Positions 26,948 through 38,700 are shown, counted from the stretch's first letter. The stretch: DNA of 64,000 nt from Thraustochytrium sp. TN22 (GCA_013306675.1 JABLUY010000037.1:1-64000), one strand, 5' to 3'. Notes: generated by a model not told the origin, from the letters alone. Made by a program: numbers and translations.

Positions 26948-29638
26948 TTACATGGCCTGACCATGGCGAAATCGCTGATGGGCTGGACGGGCACCAGGAG
27001 GAGGGTGAGGACGGCCGAGGTGATCGGGCAGGGCCTTGCGAGCTTGGATGAGACGACGGGCTGGTGGGCTGTGACGCTGCGATGGGCCAGGCGGGGCCCG
27101 CCGGCGCTCCTGTTGCTCGTGCTTGAGCTGCAGTTGACGCTGAAGATTCGGGCCAGGACCCTGAGCAGGACGCTGGCGACGGAGGCGAACCTCGGCTTTG
27201 GCGGAGCGCTGGTGCTGGTGAGGCTGCTGCGTTGCTGGCTGACGGCGAGGAGCGCGATCGTCGGTCTGTGGGATGATGCCCGGGTCGAGCGGGAGGACCG
27301 GGCGCAGCGTGCTGGACTCGTGTGGTTCGAAGAGGCGACCGTGCGGGACGTCGACGCTCTCGAGATTATCCCAGAGGCCAGCCTCGGCGCTGCGGTCTGG
27401 GGAAGCGGCGGCCTCGGCAGCCATCGCGAAGCCGCTGGCGGTCTGCGCAGGCTCGTTATACTGCGAGAGCTCTGGGTCGTTAATCTGGAGGCCTAGCGCA
27501 GAAGCAAGAGCCGCCTGCTCGCGCGAGTTGAGGTGAAAGGCATTGTTGCATGCGAGCGGCTGGCGGTCGCGCGCAAAAGGCCCGGCGTCGGCCGAGGCGG
27601 AGTGGATGGCTGCTGGGCTAGACGCTGACGAGGGCCGCAGACCTGTGGCACGGCGCACCGCGACGCGCGACATCCGCGGCGAGCGGTCGCCGAACATGGT
27701 GTCCGACCTGCGCGGGCCGCCCGGCATGCCCGGAAAGTAATTGGCCACCGAGGAGGCAACTCGCACGGCGCGACGTTGCTGCTGCGCCTGCTGTGGCGAC
27801 ATGAGGACGACGGAGTGAGCGGCGAGACTGTTGCGACCAGGCTGGTGCTGGTGGTCTTGGTGATGGTGCTGGCGCTGATGCTGGTGCTGCTGTTGCACCG
27901 GCAGCGGCGGCGTCTCGGGCTCCTCGGCCGTGCGCAGCGTGTCGATGAGCGTAGGCCCCGCGCCGGCGTCGGCGCCGGTCGCCGCGCCATGAAAGTCGAA
28001 GCTGGAGAACTCCTTCGAGAACCTGGTCGGGATGCCAGCCTCAGCGTGGCCGCCGAGCTTGCCGTCGCCGCAGCGAAAGCCGCCAAAGGCGAGCATGCGC
28101 TTGGTGAGAAGCGCGCGGCGGTCGTCGGCTAGGTCCATGCGGTGCATGAGCGCGCGTACGCGTGCCGGCAGCGTGCGATAGCGCTCTACAAAGGGCTGCC
28201 TGCTGAGGAGCGAGTCAGCGCAGAGCACGAGGACGGTGCGGAATTGCTCAAAGCCGATCTTTTTGTAGTCGTGGCCCTTTTTGGAAACTTGCAAGAAGAG
28301 GTGCTTGAGCTGGACCTGTGAGAGCCCGCGCTTGTGCGCAATGCCAAAGTCGCGGCACATGCGGTAGAACTTGACAAAGTCGAGGCAGTTGGACTCGTAG
28401 GAGATCTCATCAAACGTCCCCGCGGAGTGCAGCGCCGCACCGTACCGTTTGAAAACGAGTTGCAGTCCTGCGTCGAACGTCGTGTAGAGCTCCTCAAGGT
28501 CTGCTTCGGGCAGTGGATGCTGCTGCGGGGCCAGAGGCTTCGCAGAGGTCTTGGCGACTTGGGGCTGCGGGGCACGCGGTCGCGTCTCTTCCGTCTTGCG
28601 CTGGGCTACCTTTTCATCCTCCGGCACGACAATTTCGGACTCGTCGTCCTCGTCATCCGAGCCCGCATCGGGAGGCGCGCCTGGCCGCTGGCTATGATGC
28701 TGGCGTTGATGCTGCCGCAGCTGGTCCGGGCGTTTTGCTGAGGTTGACGCTGGCTTTGCCGAATCTCGGCTTGGGTCAATCGACAACGTCCCGCCGCGTC
28801 CGGACGCCTGGCGGTCAATAGTGGACGAGGATGGCGCTTCCGCTAGGGCAGCCTCGCCAGCGTGATCACCGGCCTCGTCAGCGTGATCACCGGCCTCGCC
28901 AGCGTGATCACCGGCCCCGCCAATGGAGTCCTGCTTCTCCAGGCTTGCCTTTGCATCGGCCTCGGCCGCGTCGACGGCCGGGTTGCTCTCGGCGGCCGCT
29001 TCGTTGTCCTCGAAGACGGCGGACGCTTCCTTTATATGCAGCTGCCCGGCGGCTGCCGCCGCATCGCTGGTCCCGTCGACACCCGCGTCGTCGCGGCCGG
29101 CGGTGGGGCCATTCACTGCTCCTTCCAGCAGCGCAGAATTCGCAGGAACCCGCTTCCCTTGCTCAGCGCTACTGGCGGCCGCTTCCTCGTCGTCGAGGAC
29201 AGGCACGTCGATCTTGGCGCCGGAAACAACGGCGAGGGTAGCGGACTCGAGGGCGACAGAGCCATCGGGGGCCGCGGCGTCCGGCGCCTCGTGCCCTTGG
29301 CGCGCTGCCTCGAGCGAAATAGTTCCCTCGCGCTGCTCCTGCGTGTTGTCATTACCATCTGTACTGACGCTCGCGGCAACGCGTTGGGTCTCGGACACGA
29401 CGGAGCCATTGGCGCCCGCGGCCCTTTGCTCTGCTGATTCGCTCGCACCACTCTCTATCTTCTCGTTCTCGCCTGGCGCCCGGTCGTGCTTGGACTCCGC
29501 CTCGCCGTCGCCCTTGGCCTGGACCTCGACGGCCAGGTCTCCGCCCTCCTCCGCCGTGGCCTCGAGTTCGAGCGCAGGACCCCCCTGCGCCTGCGCCGTG
29601 CCCTGGTGCGGCGCGGCGGCCTCCTCACCCCCCGGCAT
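26948..29638 (-). CDS. Large disordered protein with an EF-hand-like helical core
   Basis: The 896-residue protein starts at the minus-strand ATG at 29638. Residues 1-380 are Ala/Glu/Gly-rich, acidic and probably disordered; they include three copies of a GDHAGEA unit from a 21-bp DNA repeat (28860-28922). The only folded-looking part is about 385-520: LEELYTTFDAGLQLVFKRYG, FVKFYRMCRDFGIAHKRGLS and a KKIGFEQFRTVLVLCADSL helix. This spacing resembles the paired helix-loop-helix of EF-hand-like or p25-alpha (TPPP) domains, but canonical Asp-rich calcium loops are missing. His/Gln-rich and Arg/Pro-rich tails follow. The final 80 residues look like non-coding frame, so the true 3' end may involve an unseen splice. 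Function is unknown; a cytoskeletal role is only a guess. Confidence 0.65.
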   Translation of the reverse strand: MPGGEEAAAPHQGTAQAQGGPALELEATAEEGGDLAVEVQAKGDGEAESKHDRAPGENEKIESGASESAEQRAAGANGSVVSETQRVAASVSTDGNDNTQEQREGTISLEAARQGHEAPDAAAPDGSVALESATLAVVSGAKIDVPVLDDEEAAASSAEQGKRVPANSALLEGAVNGPTAGRDDAGVDGTSDAAAAAGQLHIKEASAVFEDNEAAAESNPAVDAAEADAKASLEKQDSIGGAGDHAGEAGDHADEAGDHAGEAALAEAPSSSTIDRQASGRGGTLSIDPSRDSAKPASTSAKRPDQLRQHQRQHHSQRPGAPPDAGSDDEDDESEIVVPEDEKVAQRKTEETRPRAPQPQVAKTSAKPLAPQQHPLPEADLEELYTTFDAGLQLVFKRYGAALHSAGTFDEISYESNCLDFVKFYRMCRDFGIAHKRGLSQVQLKHLFLQVSKKGHDYKKIGFEQFRTVLVLCADSLLSRQPFVERYRTLPARVRALMHRMDLADDRRALLTKRMLAFGGFRCGDGKLGGHAEAGIPTRFSKEFSSFDFHGAATGADAGAGPTLIDTLRTAEEPETPPLPVQQQHQHQRQHHHQDHQHQPGRNSLAAHSVVLMSPQQAQQQRRAVRVASSVANYFPGMPGGPRRSDTMFGDRSPRMSRVAVRRATGLRPSSASSPAAIHSASADAGPFARDRQPLACNNAFHLNSREQAALASALGLQINDPELSQYNEPAQTASGFAMAAEAAASPDRSAEAGLWDNLESVDVPHGRLFEPHESSTLRPVLPLDPGIIPQTDDRAPRRQPATQQPHQHQRSAKAEVRLRRQRPAQGPGPNLQRQLQLKHEQQERRRAPPGPSQRHSPPARRLIQARKALPDHLGRPHPPPGARPAHQRFRHGQAM
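28860..28922. repeat. 21-bp in-frame tandem repeat, three copies
   Basis: Each copy contains TGATCACCGGCC and encodes an Ala-Gly-Asp-His-Ala-(Gly/Asp)-Glu unit in the minus-strand gene. The copies keep frame and differ at only a few bases, so they are recent. Confidence 0.85.
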
Positions 29639-30436
29639 GCCGTGGTCCAGCACGTGCGTCTCGGGGCACGGCACGGCTGCGCCAGCCAGCCAGCCACTCC
29701 GGCCGCGACCGTCGCTCGCTCTGCTGGCCAGCCGGCCAGTCTGCCGGCCTGTCTGCGCGCCGGCCGACCTGCCGGCCGACGGGCTGGCTAGGAGCCCTGG
29801 CCCGCGCGAGTCCGCGCCGCGCTGGGTTCAAGGGCGTCGCTTCGCCGCGGCGGCTGCCGCGGCCGCGGCGCGGAGGTGCACACCCCGAAGAGATCTATGA
29901 CTATGATGATATTGGACTCGGATGGGAAAAAAGCGAACCGTGACAGTGTGCGCCACAGTTCTTTCAAGTTCAAGTTTTGGCGGGTCAGAGTCGCCATCAC
30001 TGGAGCCACAGGCAGGTGTGCGGCGAGGGGCCGCCGCCGCGGCCTTCAACTTGAAGTTGCATGCGGCCACGGGCGCTGCCGGTGGCCCGGTTGAGCTGCC
30101 TGGCGCTGGCAGTGAGAAGGTACGGACGGCGGCGTTGCATGCAGCGCGGGCGAGGGCTCAGGTTTTTGGCAGGCGTTGCAGTGGACGGAGAGCAAAGTTA
30201 TCACCACGGACGGTCTGGCAGAGGAAACGAAAAGGAAAAGATGCTTTCGCGCTGCGGTCCGGCAGGGGAAACAAAAATGGAACGGAAGGAAGCCGGGAAA
30301 AAAGCTAACTTAGGACAAATGAAAGCTATGACACATGCGTGCGCAAAATCCATGCGTACACTGCAGAGCGCCCGCCAGTCGGAGGTTCGTTGGCGCGAGG
30401 AGAAACGCGCGTCCTTGACTCCTTGTGTGTACACGG

Positions 30437-30472
<36 letters not shown>

Positions 30473-30766
30473 CTACAGTGCCATGATGGCGAGCTTGAAG
30501 GCGGTGGCCCACTCACTCTGCTGCAGAGGAGAGGCGCGGCGCCGACTCGCGGGGGGTCGCATGCTACACAGCGTTCGAGGGAGAGGGAGGGCTTGGTAAC
30601 ACGAGTGGCAGCTCATGGCCGAGGCCTCGGGTGGTGTGCCGGCAGGCGCCGGGGGGTTGGGTACAGTTATATGTTCTAGTCCTGAGAGCTGACGGGTAAG
30701 CGAGCTAGCTCGCAAGCGTGCAAAGAAGGAAGCGAGCGAGCGAGCAGGCGAGCCATCGTCAACCGT
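29639..30766. other. Intergenic region with a GGCT microsatellite
   Basis: No gene is recognised. A (GGCT)n run lies at about 30436-30472 and a short GAGCTAGCTC palindrome at 30702-30711, 55 bases beyond the end of the kinase gene. The promoter for the minus-strand gene starting at 29638 should be at the left edge. Confidence 0.5.
30436..30472. repeat. (GGCT)n microsatellite
   Basis: Nine or so uninterrupted tetranucleotide copies lie in intergenic DNA. Confidence 0.9.
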
Positions 30767-32662
30767 TCAGTCAGTGCTCGGCGGGGACGAGCACGGGGAG
30801 GCAGGGACCGAGGAGGAGGAGAGCACGACCTCGTCGAGCGCAGAGGAGCCGGCCGATGCGGAGTCGAGGTCCTCCTCGTTGGCCGTGACGGCGTCCGTAA
30901 AGGTGTAGAAGGGCGGCTCATAGGCCTGGTTGGCGGCGCGGTTCCAGTCGACGAGACCAAAGGCCGGATGAGACACGAGCTCGTCCAGACCGAAGTGGAA
31001 GCCGAGGCGGTAGGCCGGGTCCTTGGTGAGGAGATTTTCGAGGAGGTCGAGGAGGAGAGGGTTGGTGGGAAGATCGACGAGCTGGGCCTCGGGGGCCTCG
31101 TCCGCGGCCTCGTCATAGTCGGAGAGGTCGCCGAGGTCAGCGGCGTGCGCCTGGTGCGGCGCAGTGTCCGTGCCGCTTGGCGCGACACCATCGGCGTAGG
31201 CGTAGGGGCCGTCGTCGACGAGGTGGGGAAAGGCGAGCGGGTCGATGCAGATGCGGTCGCAGGTGTCCTGGGGCGAGGAGCCAACCCAGGGCCAGCAGCC
31301 GAAGATCATCTCGTAGACCATGACGCCGAAGCTCCACCAGTCGGACTCGAAGCCGTGGAGGTGGCGCATGAGAACCTCGGGCGCGGCGTAGGCGAGCGTG
31401 CCGGAGCACGTCTCGACTTCGAGGCGACCGGAGACGGCGTTGCGGTCGTGGACCGGGTCGAGGACGACCGAGAGGCCAAAGTCGAGGATGCGGACGTGGC
31501 CGGAGGCGGTGATGCCGATATTCTCCGGCTTGAGGTCGGCGTGAAGGACGTTGGCGTCGTGGAGCGCCTGAAGGCCGAGGGCGATCTCGATGGCGAAGAA
31601 GACGACGTCGTTCTCCTCGAGAACCTCCTGGTGCATGAGCGTAAAGAGGTCGCCGCCCATGCAGGGCTCCATCGCGATGAGTACGAGGTCGGTGCGGCGG
31701 GAGGCGAAGTAGTATTGCACAAGAAAGGGACTTGCCGCGAGCGCCGAGGCGGCCTGGAGGCGACGCATGACGGCGATCTCGCGGTCGGCGCTCTCTCCCG
31801 AGGCGGCGTCGGTGTCGCGGCGGATGATCTTGAGCGCGAAGGCGCCGGCCGGCATGGCGTCGCGCGCGTCGTCCTCAAGGCCGGCAATTTCTAGGAGAGT
31901 CCCTTCCTGGATGGCGAGGCCGGCGAGCGCCTCGGCGCTGAGCGCCCCCGCCTCTTGCTGCTGCTGTTGCTGCGTGGTGACTTGCTGCGCGACTAGTGCG
32001 ACTTCTGGATCGGCGGTTTGCTGCAAGGCCTCTTGCTGCTGCTGCTGCTCCTCCTCCTCCCGTGCTGGCACGCAGGTCCACCCCTTGCCCATGTCCCCGT
32101 AAATGTTCTGCCTCGAAGCGAGGTCCGCGCCGGTCTCGGGTTCGCCCGCATTCCCCCCTGCGGCTGCCGTTGACGTCTGCTTCTCCTGCTGCTTCTCCTG
32201 CTGCTCTTCCTGCTCCTGCTGCCCCTGGGCGCGTGACCTGGCCGCCGCTTCCGCGCGGCGGGCGTCCGGGTTGATATCCTCCGCCTCAGGCTCCCCCGCG
32301 ACCGCGCCCGCGCTCCCGGGGCCGCCCCGCGTCGGCGCCGCGCTCGTCCCGCTACCGCCGTGATGAGAGACCCGCAAACTTGGCAGCGCCTGTTCACATG
32401 CAGGGCTGGCAGCCGCGGCCCCGGCCGCGCAGCCGCCACCGCTGGGCAGGGCGCAGGAGATTTCCTCCCAGGCCGCGAGCGCCACGACGCCGTTCCTGCC
32501 GCGGTCCAGCACCGCGCGCACGCGCGCCAGCCCGCGCTCGTCGCGCTTCACCCTGCGCGCGCGCGCCGCCGCCCGCACCGCCGCCGCCGCCGCCGCGCTC
32601 ATGGCATCGCCGCCGGGTCCGCTGCTCACGGTCGCGGACCGCGCCGGTGCTGCGGTAGGCAT
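30767..32662 (-). CDS. AGC-family protein kinase with non-canonical Gly loop and HAD motif
   Basis: The 631-residue protein starts at the minus-strand ATG at 32662; a second in-frame ATG at 32602 is possible. Residues 1-265 are low-complexity with Gln/Glu tracts. The kinase domain spans about 265-565: the ATP lysine is Lys278 (FALKII), and the catalytic loop reads LHADLKPENIG (His374-Ala375-Asp376) where most kinases have HRD. DFG starts at Asp394, followed by the activation segment SGTLAYAAPEVL and DWWSFGVMVYEMIFGCWPW, typical of AGC kinases. The AGC tail is present (Asp-Trp, then PPFYTF) without a clear hydrophobic FxxF end. No GxGxxG is visible before Lys278. The Asp, Lys and DFG needed for catalysis remain, so it may be active. 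It is a Ser/Thr kinase by family; targets are unknown. Confidence 0.85.
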   Translation of the reverse strand: MPTAAPARSATVSSGPGGDAMSAAAAAAVRAAARARRVKRDERGLARVRAVLDRGRNGVVALAAWEEISCALPSGGGCAAGAAAASPACEQALPSLRVSHHGGSGTSAAPTRGGPGSAGAVAGEPEAEDINPDARRAEAAARSRAQGQQEQEEQQEKQQEKQTSTAAAGGNAGEPETGADLASRQNIYGDMGKGWTCVPAREEEEQQQQQEALQQTADPEVALVAQQVTTQQQQQQEAGALSAEALAGLAIQEGTLLEIAGLEDDARDAMPAGAFALKIIRRDTDAASGESADREIAVMRRLQAASALAASPFLVQYYFASRRTDLVLIAMEPCMGGDLFTLMHQEVLEENDVVFFAIEIALGLQALHDANVLHADLKPENIGITASGHVRILDFGLSVVLDPVHDRNAVSGRLEVETCSGTLAYAAPEVLMRHLHGFESDWWSFGVMVYEMIFGCWPWVGSSPQDTCDRICIDPLAFPHLVDDGPYAYADGVAPSGTDTAPHQAHAADLGDLSDYDEAADEAPEAQLVDLPTNPLLLDLLENLLTKDPAYRLGFHFGLDELVSHPAFGLVDWNRAANQAYEPPFYTFTDAVTANEEDLDSASAGSSALDEVVLSSSSVPASPCSSPPSTD

Positions 32663-32710
32663 GAGGAAGAAAAAGAAGAAGGAGAAGAAGAACACGACGG
32701 CCTCTACGCG

Positions 32711-32785
32711 CAGCTAGCGCGCTAGCGCGAGCGAGCTAGCGAGCTAGCGCGAGCGAGCTAGCGAGCTAGCGCGAGCGAGCTAGCG
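32711..32785. repeat. 22-bp tandem repeat of GCGAGC plus AGCTAGC palindromes
   Basis: A 22-bp unit (GCGAGCGAGCTAGCGAGCTAGC) repeats about 2.7 times, starting 50 bp upstream of the kinase ATG on the minus strand. Each unit holds two AGCTAGC-type palindromes able to form small hairpins. Confidence 0.85.
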
Positions 32786-35700
32786 CTGGGCTCGCCTTAA
32801 GCCGCGCCGCCGCGCACCTCTCTCTCTGTCTGTCGCCGCGCGCCGATGCTGCGCGGGATCCCCGGGCGCTTGCTTCACAGTCGCTCCCTCTCTCTCCTCT
32901 CGCCTTTGTCCGAAGCCTGCCTCTCCGGCTCCAGCCCGCCGCGCTCTTCGCGCCGCGCTCGCCGCGCCGCGCCGCGCCGCGCCCACGCCGCCGCAAGCCG
33001 CCGCCCGGCCAGGCCTGGGACGCGCGCGTGCGCTGGGCTGGCTGGCCGCCCGCTGCGGCGATTCGGCTTTGCCGGCGCCGGCCGCCTCGCCTCGGCGGGC
33101 TGCCTCCTCCGGCCTGGCTCGGCCGCTGCGCGCCGCCGCGCGGCCGTGATCTACCAGGCTGCGTCGCCAGACCTGCCGACTGCGGTGGCTCAGGAAGTTG
33201 AGGCGCGGCCGGCAGCGAGCCACTGCCGCGCGGCGCGGCGCGGCGCGGCGCTGCGAAAAGACGACGGACGCCGGCGGGCGGGCGGGCGAGCGAAGGCCGC
33301 GGCCCGCGAGCTGCCGAGGCGCGGGCGGCGGCGGCGCCGCGGCGCACGGGCGCGGTCCCTCCGCGCCGCGCGAGTCGGGCGGGCTCGGCTCGCCCTGCGC
33401 GACTCGACTCGACTCGACTCGACTCGCCTCGACTCGACTCGACTCGACTCGACTCGACCCGAGGCTGAGGCGGCTCGGCGTGAGTGTGCAGTGAGATGGC
33501 GTGGCGTGGCTTGGCTTGGCTTGGCTTGGCGCTTGGCTTGGCGTGGCGTGGGTCGGCTCGGCCAGGCGGCGCTGCGCGGCGCGGCGCGGCGCGGCTCGGC
33601 TCCAAGGCGGCGCGAGGGCGCACGCGCGAAGACGGCCGAGGCAGAGCGCGAGGGATGGATGGAGGGAAGAAGGGAGGATAGCGAGGAAAGGGATGGAGGG
33701 AGAGAGCGAGGGAGAGGGAGGAGGGAAGGGGCCATCAGGGGGCCTCAGGCTGCCCGTCTGTCGCGCGGCGGCGGCCACGAGCCAGAAGAGCGCCTGGGCT
33801 AGCTAGCTGGCCAGAGCGAGCGATCTGCGAGCTCCTGCGGGCGGGCGGGTGAAGGACCGAGAAGGAAGCAGACCGCGGCCGGGTCGACGCCCCGCAGAGA
33901 TAGCGGCTGTGGGAGGGTCGGGGCCCGGCGTGGCACCCGCGCAAAGGAAGCATCGCACGCTTCTTTCGGAACCCTTCCAGCTGGCAAAGACCGTCGCCGA
34001 CCAGCCAGCCTGCCTGCCTCTTCAGGAGGCTGCCTGCCTGCCAGCCCGGGCTTGCCCGCCGGCCAGCCAATCGGCCAGTCGGCTGCGCAGCCAGGCTCAC
34101 GCCACGCGAAGCCAGGGCTACGCGACGCTGCACCATTCCGCTCGGTCTGCGCTCCTCGTGCAGCGCGGCGCCGCGCAGTTCGGCTCGGCCGCTGCCAGCC
34201 GCCAGCGGTCGTCCGCGCGGCCGCCAAGGCGAAGCAGCAGTCCTCGCTCGTCAGGACTGGGGCGCTGGGCGCCGCCGCGCCTCTTTCTTTCATCTCCTTC
34301 ACAGCACGGTCAGGGCCACAGTGAACCAACGGATGCTGGCGATGTGATGAGCGGCACTGCAGGCTGGCCGCTGCGGCTCAGGCTGCCTGGCTGCTGCTAC
34401 GAACTAACCTAAGCAGTAAAGGCGCAGCTAAATCACCAAGCCCTGTACGCGCGCCAGCTCGCGCAACCCGACCGCGTGCCGGGGGCCGGCCACGGCCGCC
34501 GCCGCCGGTGGGCGGCCCGGCCCGTGGCACGGCCCAGCCAAGACGGGGGGTGTGGGGGGGGGGGGCGACGCAACGCGATCGCGAGGCAAGACAATTTCGA
34601 GGAAGCGAGCAAGCGACGCAAGCGAGCCGCAGGTGAACGAGCCTCGTAATGCTGGACGGCGCGCGCCCAGCTTCTGCTGGTCTAGGCTATCCCCACAGTG
34701 GTTCGGGTCTTTCATCTCTTACTGGCATCATCCCGCGAGCCCCCCGGAGGTGCTGCAGCTTGCACCGCTGCACCCTTGCTGATCGCGCGGCGCCGGTGCA
34801 AGCGCTGGCCGCGCAGGGCCTCCCTAGCGTCATAGTGCTGCGTCGAGCCCGCACGACTAACTCCGAGCCTCCGAGACGATCCGCCTTGACAGTGAAGAAC
34901 CAGCGGACAGCGCCTGTCTGAGCGCCGCTAACGGAGCTGATGTGAGTGCGTGAGTCGCTGGCAGCGCCGGCGCGGCGGTGGTCGGTGGCCCTTGGCCGCT
35001 GCGCCGCAAGCGGCAGGCAGGCGATGGCTCGGGTTAGAGTTCTCACTGACATCATGGATGATCATGCAACGCAATCTTGAAAGAGCTTCTTGAAAGGGCT
35101 CAAAAGAACGATGACAGCCTGAGGAAGATCACCTATTATGCAGTCGTGGTGCGCAGACGAAAAAGGTCCGTCCGTCTGATCCGCTGGAATCCAACCTGAG
35201 CGGCTTAGCCTGCATGGACGGCTCGCGCGGCCGCACCACGCCGGCAGCCACGGTACGCTCGATCGAAGAGGTGCAGGGCCTGGAGCTGCGGCCGCTGGCG
35301 ATTGCGCGAAGCTTGGAATGAGCAGCGCAGCGCAGCACAGAGCAACATAACACAATCATCGCATCGCGTCGTATCCAGCTACCAGCACGCAGCTGACAGT
35401 CGCCATGCGGTCGCCAAAGGCAGTTGAAATGCGGCGCGCCCGCCGCGAAGGTCGGCCACGATTCGCGATGCAAGCTGGCAGCCAGGCTGCACGACCTTCC
35501 CCCACGCATCATGCAAGGCGATCTTGCAGTGCGCCCACGCAGCCAACGCTCGGCCAGCTACCGGTGCCGCTTGCGGATCAGCGAGCCACAAGCCTACAAA
35601 GCGTGAGATAAAAGTTGCCCACCCGTGCCTGCGGCGCCGTGCCTGGCAGCCTGCACTGCAGCAGGTGCGACCGGGCCCTCCCCGGCCACGACCGCGCTCG

Positions 35701-38700
35701 CCCCACCAGGCACGCGAACCGGGCAGTGGCCTCGAAGCTTTTGAGCGATGCTGCCACACAGGACAACAGCCTGCCAGCAGCGCTGTGCCGCGGCCGGGCC
35801 ACGGAGAAAACTGGAGCCTGGAGCTCAGCCTCGGTCGCCGGCGCCGTTGTCTCGTCCCCAGGCCTAGTGGCGACGGCCCGCAGCCGTGGACGGCGCCCTC
35901 GCTCGCGCGCGCTTAGCAGCCGGCTGACCGCCGCCTGTGCAGTGGGTAGGCGCGGCGCCGCCGCCTACCTGCACCCGGTGCACCACCGGCCGGCGGCCTG
36001 TGGCTGGCCGCGGGCGCACGGCCCCAGGCTTCCTTTCACCCAGGCCTAACGTTATAACAAACATTCCGAGTTATGTAGTCGCACCCTTCAGTCCGAGTCT
36101 GCACAGGCGGAGGCGGTCACCAAGTCTGCAGCTGCTCCGAGCGGCTGCGCGCGCCGCGCGCATCGAAGAAGGTCGAAGAAGGCGAGGCGTACCCCACGGT
36201 TCCACAGAGAGGTCTTTCACGTTCCACGGGCTCCAGCCAGCAAAAATCCATCACGCCAACCAGCCAGGGACGAGACATGCGAATGATATGAGTTGACTTG
36301 GAGACGAGACGAGGACCATGTGAGATGCCATGGCGAGACAACACGATGTCGCGCTTGCGCATGACACGAAGGCAGGCCACGTCTCTTCTCTACTACGAGC
36401 GAGTCCAAAAGAGAAGTAATCCTGCCTTGGAGGCCATGGGTCGCACACACTGGCACTGCGCCCGCAGCCGAGGCGCACGGTGGGCTGGCTGTGGCCAGGG
36501 GACGGCGGATGGTCCGTGCCGCGGTCGCAAGTTCGCGCGCGGTTCGGCCGGGGCACTGGCAGGCAGGCACTGCGCGCGCGCGCAGCCAGTCACCGCGGCC
36601 CGCGAGCGCACGGGCTGGCCTGGCCGCGCGGGCCGGGCCGCGAGCGCGCCCCAGCCTAGATGCAACGCATGCTTCCTGCTTGCTCACGTGGCCGAGGAGC
36701 GCCAGCGGCGGTTGGCGGCTTGGTAGGTCCGTCGGGCCACATTACTTTTCGCGACTTGTTTGCGCCCCCCTTCTCTACGGCCTGCGGGGCTCCCCCCGGC
36801 ATACTGCGGGGCTGCGTCCCACTTCAGAAAGGGGCAACCTACTACCCGGGCCGTACGCCGCGAGCGGCTGGCGGCCACGGCGTGCAGCGCGGGGCGGCCA
36901 GGCTGCGTTGCTCACTGCTCAGCTCTCAGCTCGATGGGCCGATCGACGAGCCGGAGCGAGGCAAGGCAAGAGCTAGCCAGAGCTCCCTGGCTCTAGTAGC
37001 TTGCTGGAGGCCGATCACAAGGCGAAGCGAGTGCGGCCCGCGATCTTGCAGTGTTGCGGCCAGGACTGGTGCCGGCGATGCAAAGCCCAGCCGCGCCGCC
37101 TCAGCCTGCGCTCTCAAATGGCGAGCTTTAGCGAAAGGCCAACCAGCTGGCTAGCCGGCGCTGGCGCGCGCAAAAGCCACAAAGGGAGTGCCCGGAGCAC
37201 CAACCAGTCCGAGACGCCGGTGCTTCCTCTTTCAGAGCCAAAGGCGGCTGGGCTGTGCTTCCAAGGTGCTCGCCGCGCTCGATGGCGAGCGCGCGGCGGC
37301 GCTTTCGTGAGGCGCGCGCCTCGAACTTGGCGCGCGCGCAGCCGAGCTTCGCTTGCCTCGGATCTACTCTCCGAGTCGGGGCTCGATCCACACCGCCACT
37401 CCAGGTGGGACTGTGCCGGACACGGCACGAAGTGGCTCCGACCCGTGAGGCTTGGCCAGCCCGCGCTAGGGACGTGGCCCCACGCCGGCCGGCCTTGATC
37501 CCTTGCAATTGACCTCTTCTTGCGCCTTGCTAGCCTGGCCTCTGGCACTGGCCAGCTGTGCCTGCCTGCTGACCGGGAGCAGCACGCCATAAGCTCCTCC
37601 ACTCCGCAGCGCGCCGGCTCGAGCGCTCGGCTGCTGCCAGTGGCCAATCATCCGCCATCAGGCCCATCACCAATGGCCGCGGCGCGCCCACTGTCCCGTC
37701 CCCTGGCCAGGGTTGCGTCGCGATCGGGCCTGGCAGCTGGCTGGCCGATCTCGACCACAAGCAGCCTCGCAACCAACGGCAGGCCCGGCTGGCTACCCGT
37801 CTCGCCTCGTGAGCCAGGACAGAAGCCGCGGTAGCCGCCTTGCCAGTGGCGAGCAGCTCAGGCGCAGGCCGATTGACGCTGCGGAGGAGGGGGGGGGGCG
37901 AGGCTTGGCGCGAGGCTTGGCGAGGCTTGGCGAGGCGAGCTGCGGCGCAGCAGCCGGAGGACGTAGGACTGCGGCCGCACGGCCGCCTCGAGTGCTCCTC
38001 ACTGTCAGGCTCCTGCGTGAAAGACCTGGCCGGCCGCGCGGCCACGGCGAAGCTCGCCCACCTCCACAGAAGCGCAATCGGCTGCCAGCACATTCTCGAT
38101 TCCTCGCGAGCATCTGATGGGAGGCCAGTGAGCTCGCTAAGCTCCGCAAGAGGGAAAGATATGGCCGCCGCCGGCAGCTTCGTGGCGCGCCGGCGGGCGA
38201 CGGTGGCGGTAAGCGGCAGAGAGCCCGCCCGCGATGGCGCCAGGCACGCAGGCCGACTAGCCGAGGCTGGACTCTGGAGCATCGGAGCTCGACTCTGGCT
38301 GGAGCATCGGCGGAGCGTGCCTTGCGGCACGCTTGCGCGTGACGTGCGTGTCAGTCAGCGAAGGAATGAAAGAATGATGCGACGCACGAGGAGAAAGGCT
38401 GGAGCGTGCGAGCTGGCTGGCGCGGAGGTGCGCACCGCGGCCGCCTACCAAGTCAGGCTCCCACAGCGGGCGCGTCGGCACCGCACGCGATAAACCGACC
38501 AGGACTGATGATTGATTTGAGAGTGCTGGCTGCAGTGCTGCGGCCTCGTCGCCCTGCTCTTGCTCGCGCCCCCGCGTTCCTCTCGCTCTCGACTGCGACG
38601 GCGCGATGACGCGCTGCAGCAGCGACAGGCTCCATCGCGATCTTTCTGGTCGCAGGCTGCTCAGGAGGCGAGACGGCGAGCCGCCAGCGGAGCGCCACAC

